Of a stretch of 64,000 nt of DNA, positions 18,059 through 32,400 are shown piece after piece. The notes under the pieces were generated by a model. That model saw nothing but the letters and a program-made list of their open reading frames with translations. It did not search any database and was not told the origin of the DNA. Positions within the stretch are counted from its first letter, which is position 1. Each line of letters opens with the position of its first letter. This DNA comes from Enoplolaimus lenunculus (lineage: Eukaryota > Nematoda > Enoplea > Enoplida > Thoracostomopsidae), in contig JASANG010000427.1 of assembly GCA_030248215.1 (NCBI GenBank), positions 1 to 64,000 on the forward strand, in the 5' to 3' direction. A program made the position numbers and the translations under genes.

Positions 18059-20426
18059 GTAAGTTTGTTTTCCTCTTGTGGTGGTATGTTGTTTTACTTA
18101 GTGTTAAGTTTAATTACAGAAAATATGGTGCTTCAGCGACAGCCGACGACTTTTTCTGTTGAATTAGAACTTGAATTCTATGTATAGTTGTGTAATTTTT
18201 CTAGTTTAAGCGTAGATAGATTTTGCTCAAGCCGGCTTTGGGTTTTCAAGATTAGCGTTATTTTACCTGCTGAGCTGGAACGCGGTATTACGTATATTTA
18301 TATACTTATTGCGTAATTACTGTGTGTTGTAGCCCAATATCACGCATATCCACTGCCGTCGGCTGGTTTGATTGCGGTTCTTGAAGCATTTTGCGACCCA
18401 AATTTAGCGGTGAAAAATGAACATGGATTTTTAATTTTTCCGAATTCCTCGTAAGTTTACTTACTATTTGTTGTAGCCCAATATCACGCATATACATTGC
18501 CGTCGGCGGGTTTGATTGCTGTTTTTGAAGCATTTTGCAACCCAAATTTAGCGGTGAAATATGAACATGGATTTTCAAGTATTTCTAATTTTTCCGAATT
18601 CCTCGTAAGTATTTGGGCTAGATTTGTCAAAAGTATTTGGGCTAGATTTGTCAGAGGTATTTGGGCTAGATTTGTCAAACGAGCGGTATTATGTATAATA
18701 CGTTATACAAACTGGTGACCAGTAAAATTTTCCAAAATTAAAATTTCAGTAAACAATGGCAATGTTGAAAAATTTATGTTCATGCATTTTGTGCTGGCTC
18801 AGCGTACTGTCTGCAGTTCAGTTAAGTTGTGTAACAACCGAGGCTTATATATCAGTTCTCAGCTCACATTTCGTATATGTGACATGTAAATTATCATAGG
18901 AAGACAAATAACTTGCACTCTGAAGCAGATGTATTGATTTGACGGACAGTAATTACATAATGACTGTATCCGCAAGAATTGAAACAGTTGTTTATCCGCA
19001 GGAATTGAAGCAACTGGGTAGCTATATGAATAATCGTGCGCATCCAGGGGATCATAATGTTTCCACACCTGTCTTTTCAGTTGAATTTGGACGTTTTAAG
19101 CTAAAATGAATCACGTTAACATGTAAAGATTGTTGCTAGTTAAAATAAAATTCACTCTGTGATAATTTTAAAAGTTTAGATTATGCTTTCCAGGGGGATC
19201 AAAATATGTTTCACATTTAGTGTAAGTAATATTTTTAAAGTATATGTGTAAAAACCTAGGAACAGCACAGGTCTCTTCGTGTGCTGTTAGTATTACACAT
19301 ATTCAGAGCTTTGCAGTCGTTCATAGATGCCCGGAAGCTATTTCGAGGTATAGGTATTTGAGGGTCAGTTTATTTTGGGGATACTTTAATTTTACTGCTT
19401 GATTCCAACACAATTCCAGTGGCATTTATTTGATCTATCACTGTTGTGTAATTTTTCTGGCTACCGTCTTGCTTTAGCTGCTCCTTGCAATAAGCATTTA
19501 AACACTGCATTGGTTGTCATGAAACGGTATAACGTCTTTTGGAGCCATCCAATGATTCGAATCGTCACTAAAATAATATACATAGTTTATGTTTACTAAT
19601 ACAACTTGTTAGGCATAGTGCATCGGGTTGAACTTCAGCAGCACCTGGCGTATGGGCACAACTCTTGTTTTTGATCCAATCAAATTCCCAAAGTTACAGA
19701 ACTAGTTGACGTAATACTGCACAATTACTTAAGTTTTAAGTTAGCTGTAAAGCATAAAAAGCGTAATTAATTTTTTGTAAACTGATGTAAAAACAATAGA
19801 TGTACTCAAGTCCCGCCTCTTGTTTAGGAGGGTAGAAAAGCGTACTTTTTTAAATTCAAACAGCAACTGTTGTACTCATGTCCCGCCTCTCATGTTAGGA
19901 GGGCAACTCATGTCCCGCCTCTCGAGTTAGGAGGGCAGAAAAGCGTACGTCGGCTATAAAAAACGTAACGCGGTAAGCAAGCACACACCGCATTTAGCCA
20001 AGAAATCAGCGCTAAATTTTAAGCAGTGCCTGAGGATATTAAATATACTTTGTGCGTGAGGCGAATCAAGTATTTCACCAAGAATGGTATCATTTGCTGC
20101 TGAAACGTGTACGTAATACTCAAAATCATATATTAATGCTAAATTTAGCTAACTGATAATAAATGTGAACATTGGCCGAAAAGTAGCCAAACAGCAATTT
20201 GTCACTTAGCTATTTTTTACATTTTATATACGTTGTAGCACCTAGGTTATATTTTATTTCAATATGTTGTTAATTTGTTGCTTTTTTAAGTTAAAAACCA
20301 GCCTATCTGAAAGAGCGTGAAAAATAACCTGTACTGCTTGTCTGCGCTTGTATATGGCAGAAATGTCAATTAGCTATTTTTTCACGGATCCCTTCAATTG
20401 ACATTAAAGTTCATTAACTAATGACC

Positions 20427-20482
<56 letters not shown>

Positions 20483-23400
20483 GAAATTTAGTTTTTCGTA
20501 TTTTAAGGTACCGTGCTTATGATGCGTCGCTATCTATTATTTGAAAAGGAAGTTATGCTTAAAATATTAAAAATTTATTTACAAAAAGCGTTTGAACCTG
20601 CATTTTTTGACAAAGTGACATTAGTATGATATATGGCTCTAATTATGATGGTAAAGGTTCCAAACACATTTTACACAACGCCCAGAGGAACAAAACACGA
20701 AACGTTGAGTAAAACTGATCCACCACGTAAAAGATTATGGCTCAGAAACTTGAAAAATTCCATGAGGGGTTGAAATATCGTGTTGCCGTGAATTTTCTCA
20801 AAATTCAAACTTGTTTTTTATTGTTTCTGCGCAGTCAATATAACTGTTATTTGTTGAATTATTTTACCAGGACTAAAGCATTTTTGCGGCGTCTAGATGC
20901 ACTTACTGAACGGCACAACTTCTTTGCACCTGACTTCACGCCGGTTGACCTTGACGAAATTCCTGGAGTTTATCGCAGCATCATCGAGCAACCAATATTG
21001 CTGCGAAATGTATTTGTAAAATCTGCGGGTAAATACACGGTTTTGAATTCATTGTGACTGTTTGAATGTGTTAAAACTGTTCATTAATTTAACGGATAAT
21101 CACCTTTCTGAAGTCAGTGACAAGCCAGCGAAAAAAGATCAAAAATACTTATTTTAATTAATAGTGCTATAGAATCTGAAGCGCATTATAACAATTTAGA
21201 TTGAAAATTTATTTAAGTTGAGCAATGTTAAAACCTTGGCTGATTAGAACCAATGTAATCGTGCCTGTTTAATCTAATGTTTTCTAGATTTTAACGTTGA
21301 AAGTGTTTTGCTCAAGAAAACAGAACTACGAAATGGTTTAGTGTATGATTACGGATTTAATAACGAACAAGTTTCTGCATTGTTACGAAGTAATGTTTCT
21401 ACCTCGGAGGTATGTTTTATATGACATGGCGTTGATGCAATTATTAAGTAATAATAGAATATAATTTTGATGTTAGAGTAACACATCTTCAGATGTAGCT
21501 GTTTTATTTTAATCTAGATGGTATAGTGATACTGAGTAGTCAAGTAAAGACCTATTTACACACGCAAGTTTTTGCTTTGACATATGAATTATTTCTTGCT
21601 TAACTTGCCTATACTGCAAGTTTCAGCTGCAAGAATTTTACATGCGTTAAGGAGGCTTTCTCGACATCTCATGACTTGAAAACTCTATCAAATACTAGAA
21701 CTTCTATTTAGTGCTCAATAGATGTAAAAGCAGCCCTATTTCTACGGCGTGGACTGCGAATATCAAACTAGTTTGATATTTGAATTTATTGGAGAAAAGC
21801 TCAACATTAAAGCCCGATTCACACGTGCAATTTTTTGCAGCGAGAACTTGTAGCTGCAACTTGCACTTGCAATTTTTTTCCAAAATCCCGTTCGAAAAAC
21901 TTGCAACTGCAAATAATTCATTAAAAATCAAAGCTAGAAATTTAGTTCACATGTGTGAATAACTATGCAATTTCAATGAACTTATTGCACCCGCTTTCGC
22001 ATTGGCTGATAAAAAAATCAAGTTCTGCGTCCAATTTGCAGCTGCAAGTTCTCGCAGCAAAAACTTGCACGTGTGAATAGGGCTTTACAAAGTTTTTGAT
22101 GGGTGATGGGCCAATTAAAGTACATGCGTAATAAATTCAATCGGCTATCAACTGTGTTCACAATTGCAAATTAAATTAACTTTATTAATTCCGGTGAATT
22201 ATTTGCGACAGAACTTGCACATGCAAATTGCTGCAAATTATCACGGCTAATATGCTAATTAGCGGGTACGTGACTAATTTACAAGTGTTTCAATTTTTGA
22301 GTGTGTTATATTTAGATTTCCTTTGCCAGGATACAGTCCATATGCAGCATACCAATCCTTATAACACTGATATTTGTTACGAAACTGCTCTAATTGCCAT
22401 ATTTGCAATAAGAAAGCTATGTAGCAATTGAACCTTAGTTTTGGAGGCTTTTAAATTACAATCTTCGGTACCAGCGGCTTTCAAATGATGCATTATAATT
22501 CACACATACCATGGTACAACGAAAAATTCATTTTATTTTTTTTGCAATATTATTGGTGAAATAACCCTTAATTGGAGATAGGTATTCTCTTTATCTGTTG
22601 TATTTTAGATTTTCATAATCCACGGAAGCGCAATCTACCTTCCACGGTTTATTTTTGGCGATTGTTAACGTTTATATACCTCACGAATGAAATCTACTTA
22701 ATTTTTATCGTCATTTTTAGTAAAAAATCTTAATTTCCACCGGCCAAGATTTGATACCTGAATTTTTAATTTCGGTAAAAATTTACCGGAACCGGAAGGT
22801 CAAAAATTGCGAGAAACGGAACCGGAATTCCGGTTGCACCCTAATATATACATATGATAATAAATTTAGGCTTATTAGCTTGTTCACGGACAGCCATCTT
22901 GAGCCTCGAGTAGGAAACATTAGACCCTTGATGGACTCGTAAGCCAAAAGAGAGTTCGGGTTAACGAAATGCCACAGCAATAATGTTTATTGTTTCAGGC
23001 ATATCTCGTATTGTTTGGAAAACTGTTAAATCCTAGCCGCTTGCCACCTTACACTACCACATACAACCAACCTCAACAACATATTAGTATGTCAGTCGAA
23101 TCTTCGCCTGCTCAGACTGTGATAATATCGCCTAGTCAAGAAAAACAATCTTTTAATAAAAATTTTGCAAATAAATCGAGGATAATTCAGCAATCTCGTG
23201 AGTGTTCAGATTACCTAGTCTCACAGGGCTCCTTGGATAAACGTAAAACTGTTAATACTGCAACAGACTGGTTTCGAATTTATCACTGCATGCAGTTGTT
23301 AAATGCATTGGATCGCGGTTTGTTGACTCCTGACAAGGTAAATTTCTGTGAAGTATAAAGAAAAGCTTCATGACAACTTGTGAAACAATTTTTCGTTTCA

Positions 23401-26400
23401 TGGATTTTGGGATTGAAAATTTTGAGATTTTCAGAAGTTTTTGGTTTTTGGTTAGGCACCATTGAAATTGCATTTTTATCCAGAATCGCGTTTTTGAGAT
23501 ATCAATTACACTAAACCAACCATTATTCTTTATTTTCACGTAAGAATTAATTTCATTTTATTCTTTGTATTGCTTTATGAATGAATTTCTGCTAAAGCTG
23601 CATGTTGCATAATCCAATTTTAACTCTAAATTTTGAAAATTTGTTTTGTTCCAGGGCAATGGATTAATACACCGATATTTTGAGACAGATACGCCCGATC
23701 ACCTAGGTCGCGCTTATTCTAAATCTGACCAAAGTCGTTTGGTGTATCGACAACGGGAAATATCACACGCCGTGTTGAAGTTGTACCAGTATGGCGCAAT
23801 CCAGTCCAATAACGTTGATAATGGAGCTGCTATCGCTAGAACAATTTCGGTTAATTTAATTTTGATTAAGTTTCCTAGTTAAGCTAAAACCTTGAGGGTG
23901 ATGCTAGTTACCTGAAGAGTAGAAAGATCACAGTGACTTGTATTTCGTATTATGTTTACGAAAGTATTTTTGGTTTGGAGAATTTAAGGAGGTCATCTAA
24001 AATCTTGTGCTTATTGCTTCTGAGCATTGGGCACATTGGATTTTAAAATTTCAGCTAATATTTTGTTCTATTCTTATTCTTAGCTTGTTTGAGTTAGTTC
24101 TCGTTCTATGTATTGTTTGAAAGTCGGTTATTAATATTTTTGTAATTGTGGGAAGCATGTGATCTGCATGAATCACTTAGTTAATGCGTTATGTTATTTT
24201 AGCTCATTTTGTTAACTCCGGGATTAATTTTCGATTCTAACGAAACAGAACATCATTGTGAATCTCAGATTACGACCATTATAACACCTCGTGATAGTGA
24301 TGATGCTCATGTATTGGTATGACTTGTGTTTTGAGTATTAAAGCAAGTTTACTGTAAGCTCTCAAAGTTTGATTTGAAATTGAGTACGTTTTTTGTTTCT
24401 GATGCTTCACTGTCTTTCTAAAGTACAATCTAATCTTCTAAGGCCCTTATTCGTAAATGAAGGTAAATCATAGGTCATCTGCTCTGTTAATGTTGTGTTA
24501 ATGTACATTCAACCAATGTTAGATTTTTTCAAACCCAGTTGATGGTGGGATTATTTATATGTGTTTTATAATTAGCTGTTGAATTTAGATTGAAGCTAAT
24601 CGAAAGCTGTGCTCGCTTGATCAGGAATCTCAACTGAATCTGTCCGATTTTGTGCTCGCACATATTAACCACTCTCTGTTGGCTGAAAAAGTAAGATCCT
24701 ATATCCGGCTAACATTTGGTTTTGGTAAAAATTTATCTGGTTCCGGTATAACTAATACTTGCTCTCTACCGCACAGGTTTACCTGCGCAATGACCTTTAA
24801 CAAATAGTAAATTATCTTATGAATCAAACGCATACCTACACCAGGACCTTTTACAAAGTGCTGAATGAATTTGCAGAACAGAAAGTTCGAAGAGAAAAAT
24901 TATATTATTGTATGCGTTGTTTGATTCAAAAATTAATTTACTTTTTTTTAAATTTAACTAAACGTACGCTTAGTATAAAAGGTAAAATTGTCACGACGCA
25001 TGGACCTCCAACATTGGCGCTTTTCGTCATTCTTTGTCAATTGACAATTCCTGTTTTTTACTCTGCAACAATATACAAATGTTTAGAAGAGTAAGTGTGA
25101 AATGTGGAGTATACCCATGTTTTGTATGTAGATTTTTATTTGTAAAATTCCTTGTAGCATCACTGAATTTAGTGTTCAAGAAAAGTAAGGATGATTATTC
25201 TTTTGTCAAAGTCTTATACCAATTTTTGACTACTGACCTCTTTTGCCAGCATTCAACTCAGAAATTACACTTTTTTAACTTGAAGTTGGTTAAACGAATG
25301 TAAATCATTATGCTAAACATTTCAATACAACTGTGTTATATATTGTGTACTGAGTTTTCAGCTCCATTTAGATGAAATTAACATGACTGAAGGACGTATG
25401 CGTGTGGAAAAGCTTGCCGTTAATGTAAGACATGCTTGCTTAACTGAACAATGAGAATTTAGAAATGCTAGAGACGACATCGAAACCGGAAGGTAAACAT
25501 AATAAATTCCTTCAGGCTCACACAGTGCTCGTTGGGAGCGGCATATCATTTTGTCCTTATGCATTTTTTGTATTAACTGAATGTCGTAAGGTGTCTTTTC
25601 CATAAATTTCGCCACATTTAATTGCGCTTTTCAGACTTTAGTCCACGAAAGCGCTGCTGCCGCAGCTTACTTTAATTTAACCAGAACACGAGCTGTTGAT
25701 ATACTTTTTAGGTTGAAAAATACCGCGTATTTCGCAAAACAATTGCGGAATTTGCGGAATTGGCATCGTATTTACCACATGACGCGTGTTCGATTGTGAA
25801 TGGAGCTATAATCTATGACGTTACTGGCGACGCCGATAGCTCAAACGAGTCTATGATTGCGGCAAATAACAAAACTACACATCGGGCTGTTTATGTAAGC
25901 TTTTTACTTGAATCACCACGAGGCAGTAACTTGCAGATTGCTGCAAAAAATTTATATGTATGGACTAACAGGACTTGAAATAACACATCTTGGTTGCCAC
26001 GTTATATTTTTGTAAATTTAGAAACGCGGCATTTTGGAAATTTGGAATGCCATGCAACACGTTGTTTGCGGTTCTCATCAGGTTATTGGTGAAAATGCAG
26101 TTGGAAACAATTTAGATAAAAGAAGTGATAAATTGTCGCTTGAAATGTTTGGTAAGATATTACGCGCTATGTTCATCTAATTTATCTGATTTATTTGTGG
26201 AATTTGGCTGGGTTTAAAAAATTGTGCTTTAGTATTACTTGTTTGAAGTATAAGTATGTACTTGCAGATTTCCTGGTTATTTCATAGTTTAAGCCAATGG
26301 CCCCTGTTTTGTATGATTTCTGTTCGTTTTATGCTGTGGCTAATTTAATGAGTCTATATTCACACTTATACAGCGGCTCTGTCATCTTCACAAAGAGCAA

Positions 26401-29400
26401 ATCTTGCAACCGGAATCAAATTGATTTCAAACAATCCTCGAATATTATACGCGCCATCGAATTCTTCAGCAGATTTGATTATTCAAAAGGTATTATGTTA
26501 ATTTCAGAGGTGACTAGGTATTAGGTGTTGGGCATCACATTGTACCCAATGTCTATACAGTAAGTAGGTTGAACTCTGCAAACCACATGCCGGAAAATGA
26601 ACCACCGTGCACATCGGCATCGGCGCTGTTAAAAATTTCCTATTTTTGCCGATACTGTTTGCATTTAGGAGTGCTATTAATTGTACTTGTTGATGTTGTT
26701 ATGCAGTGCGCGTTATCAGGCGCTTCCTGGCATATTCAGAATTACATAATTCCAGTTTTAGATTATTCAAAAATAGCTAAAATCTTATTTGAATGCATAA
26801 GGAACTCGTGCTTTCACATTTTTTGTGCTCTAGTATAATTTTTAAGATGATTGAATTGCTTTTGGCATATTTCTCAACTCGGTTATTCTTTTTGTTTACG
26901 ATGAATAGTTGAGTTTTAGGCCAATGAAACTTTTGCATTGTTCGACGTTTTGACAAACTATTCTCGTGCGGTGCTAAATGTATCGGTGTCATTGCAAGAG
27001 TATTTGTTGCTCAATTCAACTAGAGATGACCTTCGGTCTTTGCGATGGGTGGGTGCAAGCAATAATGTGTTTAGTATTGATTTCTCACTTCATGCAGCAC
27101 GCTAGTTAAATAAGTTTCAATCACGGACAGAATAAGTGGAATCGCGGTTGCATTCCAAACCGCGGTTGAATCGCGATTGCTCGTTTCTTGAACGCAATCG
27201 TTCGCAAACGCTATTTCAACTCGTCGAGGTTATTTGGTGCATACGCGGTTGCGACCATAGTTTGAACTGCGTATGCAACCGTGTCTGTAGACGCGACATG
27301 GCGCGCGCCAAAGATTCAGCCGTTATTATGAAACCGTGACCGCAGTCGCGGTTACTGAGCTGCGCACTTAATAAATTCCAGGACTTAGGATTAGAATTTC
27401 TGGAATTTTTGAAGTGTCAATATTCGTGATTTTGCTTTATAGTTGTTCATGTTTGTAGAATATTTCATGCTTTAAAATGTCATAGTGCAAATTTTTTGAT
27501 TGTGTTTGTAATTTTTCATTCACCAATATTAGGGAATTTCAGAATAAGTACCTTTTCTGTTATGAAAGTTTGTAGGAAGTTTTTTGTCACCACTCCCGGC
27601 CATGTCTCCTGTTTTGCTTGCGGCTGAGATCAATGGTTTATGTAATGTAGATAGTATAGACAGATCGCTAGAACGTTTTAACGCACAGAATTTTTGAAAA
27701 CTGCTTTTCTTGCTTGTTATAGCTTGAATGCAAACTTGCCTTTTAATAATTTAAAATAAGGATCGTGAGCTGCTACAGTTTGCTGATGTAGCAAATGTGT
27801 TGTTACTTTCGACACGAAAGCCCAACGACACCTTGTGCTTCTTGCCACGCCGAGAGTACGGCTGCAGTTTCCACCGTTTATTGAAGCACATGTCGATGGC
27901 TTTGCACTTGGAGGCCGCAACTAGGTCGGTTTTAGACCTTAGTTGACAAACAAATTAATTATTCTTCAGTGTTAACCGTTAAAATGTCTCCTTTAACTTC
28001 GTCCCTAATTGTTAGACCTTTCATTATTGCTGTTTTAATTTTATATTCGATCGAATTATCTGTTTCCACGGCGTCGAAGTCGATGATTTTGGCAATATCT
28101 GAGTAGAATGCTGGCGCGTATTTGTAGGAAATGCCGATCATCGCCCCAAAACAGCTTTAAAACCGAACACCATGCTGTCTGATGCGTATTTTTTGCTGCA
28201 TGTTATGCATCTGAAATTTAAAATCTAGCTAGACCCGTATTTCAAACGTTTGTAGGGTGTAACACTAAATAATGCTAGGCCTTATAACTTTCGAATTGGT
28301 ATACTTGGAGGTTCGGAATTTAACGCATTCTTCGGATGTGATTTGTACTATTTGTTTGCCATTTTTGAGATTTGTAATTGCAGGAGTTCGTTGGTTTGAA
28401 CAGTCAATACACATTAATTGTAAAAATTCGATATATTTTACCTAAATAACCAGTCGTAGCGGGACTACATTTATTGAGCGAAGCTCGAACACACGTAAGG
28501 AATTAAGGTAATATGCAAATTAGTTATTAGCTAACTATTCATTTATCGGTTTTGGAGGTTTGTAAGCAATTTACTCAGATTCCTCGCACCCAAAAACCGT
28601 TCAGCCACCCTAATAATTATTGGAATAATTTAAAAAGTCATAATTTTGTCTCGTCAATTGAGCAAATATGCAAATTAGCTATTAGCTAACTATTCTATAA
28701 TCGGTTATAAAGGTTTGCAGACATTCCTCGCACCCGAAAACCCATTATTGCCGAAATTAGATTGGAAACATTGTAAAAACGCCTGATTTAGGCTTATCAA
28801 GTATGCTTATATGCAAATTAGCTATTAGCAAACTATTTAATTATCGGGTTTGGAGGTTAGTAAACAATTCATTTAGATTCATCGCACCCAAAAACCTTCA
28901 GTAAACGCTAATTATTATTGAAATAATTTAAAAAGTCATAATTTTGTCTTGTCAATTAAGCTAATATGCAAATCAGCTATTATCTAACTTTTCAATTATC
29001 GGGTTTGGAGGTTTGTAAACCATTTATTCAAATTCATCGCACCTAAAAACCCTTTAATGCTAAAATTAGATTGCTTCTAACGGTAATAATTAGTGGAATA
29101 ATGTAGAAGGTCCTAATTTAGGCTTAATTAATTACGCAAATTAGCCTGTAGCTAATAAATGGCTTAAAATTTTGAAACCCCAATGTGAGCTTAGCACCGC
29201 AGGATAATTGGCTTTCAAACAAAAAAGTATATCAAAATCGGTTCAGCCGTTCCTGAGATTCTTTTCGGACGGACGGACGGACAGACGGACGACTGACATT
29301 CACCTTTAGACCCCAGAGTACAAAACATAAAACGCATCGCGAAACTCCGAGCTTCGCTCGGAGTTTCGCTTCGCTCAAAAATTGACAATTAATTGTATAT

Positions 29401-32400
29401 AATAGTAGTTATACCCCCATGGGACCCCAAGTAGCTGGCTGTCCCAGGGAGGGTCTTCAGGGTGACTAACAGTGAAAAACGCAACGCACGGGAACTTTGA
29501 TGAATCCTTTATAATATAGCTTATAGGATTCGTTTCTTAAGCATAGTCTAAATCGTAAAAATAATACTTACAGATAGATCTTTATCTTCAGTTGAAATCT
29601 TTAATCTATCCACGCATGCGCGAGCCTTTGGTTACAGTTGAAACCATTCTAACATTTGATGAGTTTACTTATATGTTTAAATATATCCACAGTTATAAAT
29701 ACAATCTAATAACTATGTTAATCGTGAAAAATAAGCAACCTTCAAATTACAATTTGTGAATTGATATAAGTTAAATAAAGCCTAATCATATGATAACAGT
29801 TGGTAATAAAAACAACTGCATAACCAAAATGACACAGAAGCAATCCTTAGAAATTTTATTTACTAAAAGCGAAACAAATCATTAAAGTAAACCTAAAACA
29901 AACTATTATATTCAATGTTAGAAATACGATCAACATTAAATGATCAAGGGTATAGTCCAGCTCAGCTAACATTAGGTTGTAGCATGGAGTTACCTGTTCA
30001 ATTTTTCGTACCATCAAAAGTTGAAATTACAGAACCGTCAGCAGATTTTGAAGAAAAGTTTTTTTACTGGAATTAAGAGTTTCAAAGTACCAAAAGGCGT
30101 CACAATACGTCACATTTTGTACCAAAAGAATTAGTAAATTCAAATCATGTGTGGCTAAGGAGTCATACGTTTAAGTCATCGCTGAGCGACCGGTACGCAG
30201 GTTCATTTAAGGTTGTAGAAAAAACAGCAAAATGGTAACACTTGAAATCAACGGACGTACTGAAAGTTTCGGTCGACATAGTTAAGCCGGCATTTTTGCA
30301 ATCAGACATTGATAATTTTTGGCAACAATAACAGCCAGATGGCGAAAACTGATGAGAATACTTCTGGGTTGAATAATAATGATTTAAAAATTGACGTTGT
30401 AGTTTTAGCAAAATATCCATACTACCCGCCATGGCCTGCAGTAATTATTAACGCTAATGACACACCTTTAAGGCGTGGACGTGGACAGAGAGATGATATT
30501 GCAGTACGACTTTTGGAACTAACCGTTTCGCTTTCATACCACCTTAAAAATCACACCGTAGAATAATTTTGAAACAAAACATAAGGGTTTATTAATTGCA
30601 ATGAAACAAGCTGAAGATTTTAAAATTGGTCAAAAAGAAGCTGAAAAAGGAAAAGTAGAAAAAAATACGAAAAACGTGACGTGAAGTTTTCAAAATGTTT
30701 AATTAGCATGGTCTGTTCAGTATTGAAGCTTCTTGGTAGATCTGAACACGTTAAGTTTGTGTAATTTAAGCCTGTATGTAAAATATGTACTGAATTTTAT
30801 TTTTGTATTGGTTAAACTCGTGGTTGCATTACTTTAACCTTCTTTGTGTCGAAATTTCACTGTAGGCCAAAGAAAGAAATATGTAATGCAACAAGAAAAT
30901 GTTGGTAATTGAAATACTTAATTTTAAGTTGAGGTACAAAACATTTGGATTTCAGGCAGTGCTTCAGTATTTCGGTCCAAAACACCCTCTGTCGCACCTT
31001 CACCGATGTGAAATTCGTATTATTGGGGATGATTGGAAAACAGTTGAACAGCCATACCAGTATGTCAAAGCTGTATTAGGAATAGATTTACGAACAGCTC
31101 AATATATTAAGGATGAACCCGATTGTAAGGAGCATAAGAAACTTGGACGGCAAGTAAATAATTTGCGACCTCGTTTTTGGCAAGTGGTTAAACAATCCGT
31201 GATGTTGCGGTTAGACTACGAAAAATTCAAGCAATCAAGTGAATTAAAGTCATTTCTGCTAAACACTGGAAACAGATATCATAGAGAGGGCAATTTTGGC
31301 GATAATTTTTTGGGAATTCGCTAACAATGTGGCTGCAAACATTTTAATGATGCTGCGCAATTAATTCCGTGGCAACAAGAGTGTTCTCTATGATACATTG
31401 ATAATTGGTGATTCTATTATTAAGCATTTCGATCGCAGGCGTTTAAGTTTCGAAACAGGTAAAGTAGTAAAATGCATTTCGCTTCCCGGAGCGAAGATAG
31501 AGTATATTGCCCTTCTTGTGCCATGGATAACAGGCGATTTTGTTGAGGAAGTGGTAATTGTTGGCTTAACAAACAACCTAGGGGGTAAAGACAAGAAGGC
31601 TAAACTTGGACCCAAACAGTTGTTCAAAAAGATCGAGCAATTTGACTATGATTTTCTTCAGAAATGTCCGGGAACGTCATTACATATGAGCAGTGTTTTG
31701 AATCGGGGATCGGACGAAACTGGAAGAACATTTTTATTGGTTATTTTAATGGATAAGATGTGCTCGATGTGAAAGAGACAAATTTTAGGGATTTTTTTGA
31801 AAGAGGCTCCGCCTCCCAGATGGGGTTGTGCAGCAGAACAAGAATAAGGAATAGTTTATGAAAAATTCTTGCATAAAATAAAAATAGTTGATGACATTTT
31901 TATTGGTTATTTTAATGGATAAGATGTGCTCGACGTGAAAGAGACAAATTTTAGGATAAAAGCCCCCCCCCCCCAGCAAAAACAAAAAAAAAAAAACATA
32001 AAATAAAAATAGTTGATGACATTTTTATTGGTTATTTTAATGGATAAGATGTGCTCGACGTGAAAGAGACAAATTTCAGGGATTTTTTTGAAAGAGGCTA
32101 GACCTCCCAGATGGGGGGTTGTGTAGCAGAACAAGAATAAGAGTAGTTTATGAAAAATTCTTGTATGAAATAAAATAGTTGATGACATTTTTATTGGTTG
32201 TTTTAATGGATAAGATGTGTTTCCTCAAACGTAGTAAAATTTAAACTGTTAAAAATGAGATCGCAGCCGCAGCAAGAAGAATAAAAGCCGCAAGAGTTAC
32301 TTAAGCGAACGATTCAAAATCCTCCGCTGTTCCAAAATTACTAGCAATGGTTATCGCTAGCTCAAAAACTTTCTTTTTATTTCGTCTACGTGTTTCTCTA

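Larger units (their letters stand above)
29930..31775 (+). mobile_element. fossil LTR retrotransposon (Ty3/Gypsy-like integrase end) with extra domains downstream
   Basis: Translations around 29940-30070 ([10 protein letters not shown]) and 30140-30300 ([23 protein letters not shown]) resemble the C-terminal part of Ty3/Gypsy integrases. Immediately downstream on the same strand are PWWP-like, NADAR-like and SGNH-like stretches. The element is broken at several points and most of pol is absent, so it looks old. I could not assign LTRs to it with certainty. Whether the three extra domains belonged to the element or to its surroundings is an inference from adjacency and strand. Confidence 0.6.

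Noticed and set aside
25635-25711. Possible extra ABCA2 exon ([15 protein letters not shown])
   Set aside because: It follows a good acceptor but has no donor; exon 10 joins exon 11 in phase without it, and it ends in the acceptor tract of exon 11.
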